Below are positions 4,548 through 5,218 of a DNA stretch of 5,218 nt, piece by piece (the stretch's first letter is position 1; every line of letters begins with the position of its first letter). This stretch comes from CAWHQZ01 sp963831645 (GTDB lineage Bacteria > Pseudomonadota > Alphaproteobacteria > Rhizobiales > Aestuariivirgaceae): contig CAWHQZ010000027.1 of NCBI GenBank assembly GCA_963831645.1, positions 1-5,218 of the forward strand, written 5' to 3'. Under the pieces are notes generated by a model. It saw only the letters and a list, made by a program, of their open reading frames with translations, did not search any database and had not been told where the DNA came from. Made by a program: the position numbers and the translations under genes.

Positions 4548-5218
4548 ATGAAAAGCAAAGCAAAGCCACCGTTCGATCCCAAGGTCTTTCTCGCCAAGGC
4601 AGACGGGGGGAGGACCATCGCCAAATATCCAGTGAATCAAATCGTGTTCTCACAAGGAGATCTGGGAGATTTCTGTCTTCTACATTCAGGACGGCAAGGT
4701 CAAAGTCACCGTCATTTCCGAGCAAGGGAAGGAAGCGGTCGTCGCAATCCTGGGGCTGGATGAATTCTGCGGCGAAGGTTGCCTGGCCGGTCAGCCGCGA
4801 CGCATGGCGACAGCTACGGCAATAACGGAGTGCGAGATTATGCGACTGGAGAAGCAGGCCATCGTCCGCGCCCTCCATGACGAGCCAGCATTTTCCGAGA
4901 TGTTCCTATCGCATCTTTTGGCTCGGACCATCCGCGTCGAAGAGGACTTGGTCGATCAACTGTTCAATTCGAGTGAGAAGCGCCTGGCACGGGCTCTTCT
5001 GTTACTAGCTAATTTTGGCAAGGAAGGCAGACCCGAGCCGATCATCGCGAAGGTCAGCCAGGAGACGCTCGCGGAGATGATCGGCACCACGCGGTCTCGT
5101 GTGAGCTATTTCATGAACAGATTTCGGCAATTGGGCTTCATTGAATACAACGGGAACCTGGAAGTCCACAGCTCCTTGTTGAGCGTCGTTCTGCACGATC
5201 AACCGCAGATCAGAAGGT
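4548..5218 (+). pseudogene. Crp/Fnr-family transcriptional regulator, frameshifted near codon 41 and cut by the window edge
   Basis: AGAGG (4536-4540), 7 nt upstream, supports the ATG at 4548. The first frame reads MKSKAKPPFDPKVFLAK and then KYPVNQIVFSQGDLGD, after which it goes out of register and stops at 4763 (71 aa). Dropping one T from 4670-4672 restores SVFYIQDGKVKVTVISEQGK and a frame open to the last base. The restored protein has at least 223 residues: a cyclic-nucleotide-type beta roll (about 20-105, with GEGCLAGQPRRMATATA at 75-91), a dimerisation helix (about 110-140) and a winged helix-turn-helix, VSQETLAEMIGTTRSRVSYF (169-188). It lacks the N-terminal cysteine cluster of Fnr, and an Arg-Met pair stands where Crp has Arg-Ser, so cAMP binding is uncertain. 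I recall this subfamily as common in rhizobia, with unknown ligand. The stop codon probably lies just beyond the window. Whether the shift is a mutation or a sequencing error is unknown. Confidence 0.82.

Overview
The window looks like alphaproteobacterial DNA, most likely from the Rhizobiales (Mesorhizobium/Bradyrhizobium type). I judge this from the groES-groEL pair with a CIRCE-type operator, from a Crp/Fnr-family regulator whose wording I associate with rhizobia, and from a cluster of very small hypothetical genes of kinds that recur in rhizobial accessory DNA. No database search was possible, so the taxonomy and all family calls rest on recognition of the sequence.

Layout. Bases 1-257 hold no intact gene, only a possible decayed fragment of a small protein. 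Bases 258-1336 carry four tiny genes, all on the minus strand and closely packed: a 69-aa protein, an 85-aa protein overlapping it by ATGA, a roughly 102-aa gene apparently broken by two single-base insertions and carrying a 21-bp tandem duplication of its ribosome binding site and start codon, and a 64-aa protein. Bases 1337-1613 form the divergent control region. From 1614 rightwards lies the chaperonin operon: a sigma-32-like promoter, a CIRCE (HrcA) operator, a leader of about 120 nt with competing hairpins next to the Shine-Dalgarno sequence, groES (108 aa), groEL (545 aa) and a 9-bp terminator-like hairpin. Next come a 118-aa exported protein (HdeA/Rap1a-like), a non-coding gap, a strong extended -10 promoter, and a Crp/Fnr-family regulator that appears frameshifted near codon 41 and runs off the right edge.

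Function. The core of the window is a heat- and stress-inducible GroESL chaperonin operon whose upstream DNA suggests both activation by RpoH and repression by HrcA. The exported small protein and the Crp-like regulator are separate transcription units downstream; nothing in the sequence links them to GroESL beyond position. I found no convincing new defence or mobile system. The points most worth checking are three apparent one-base insertions, each in a run of three identical bases, the duplicated initiation site, and the switch-like groES leader.
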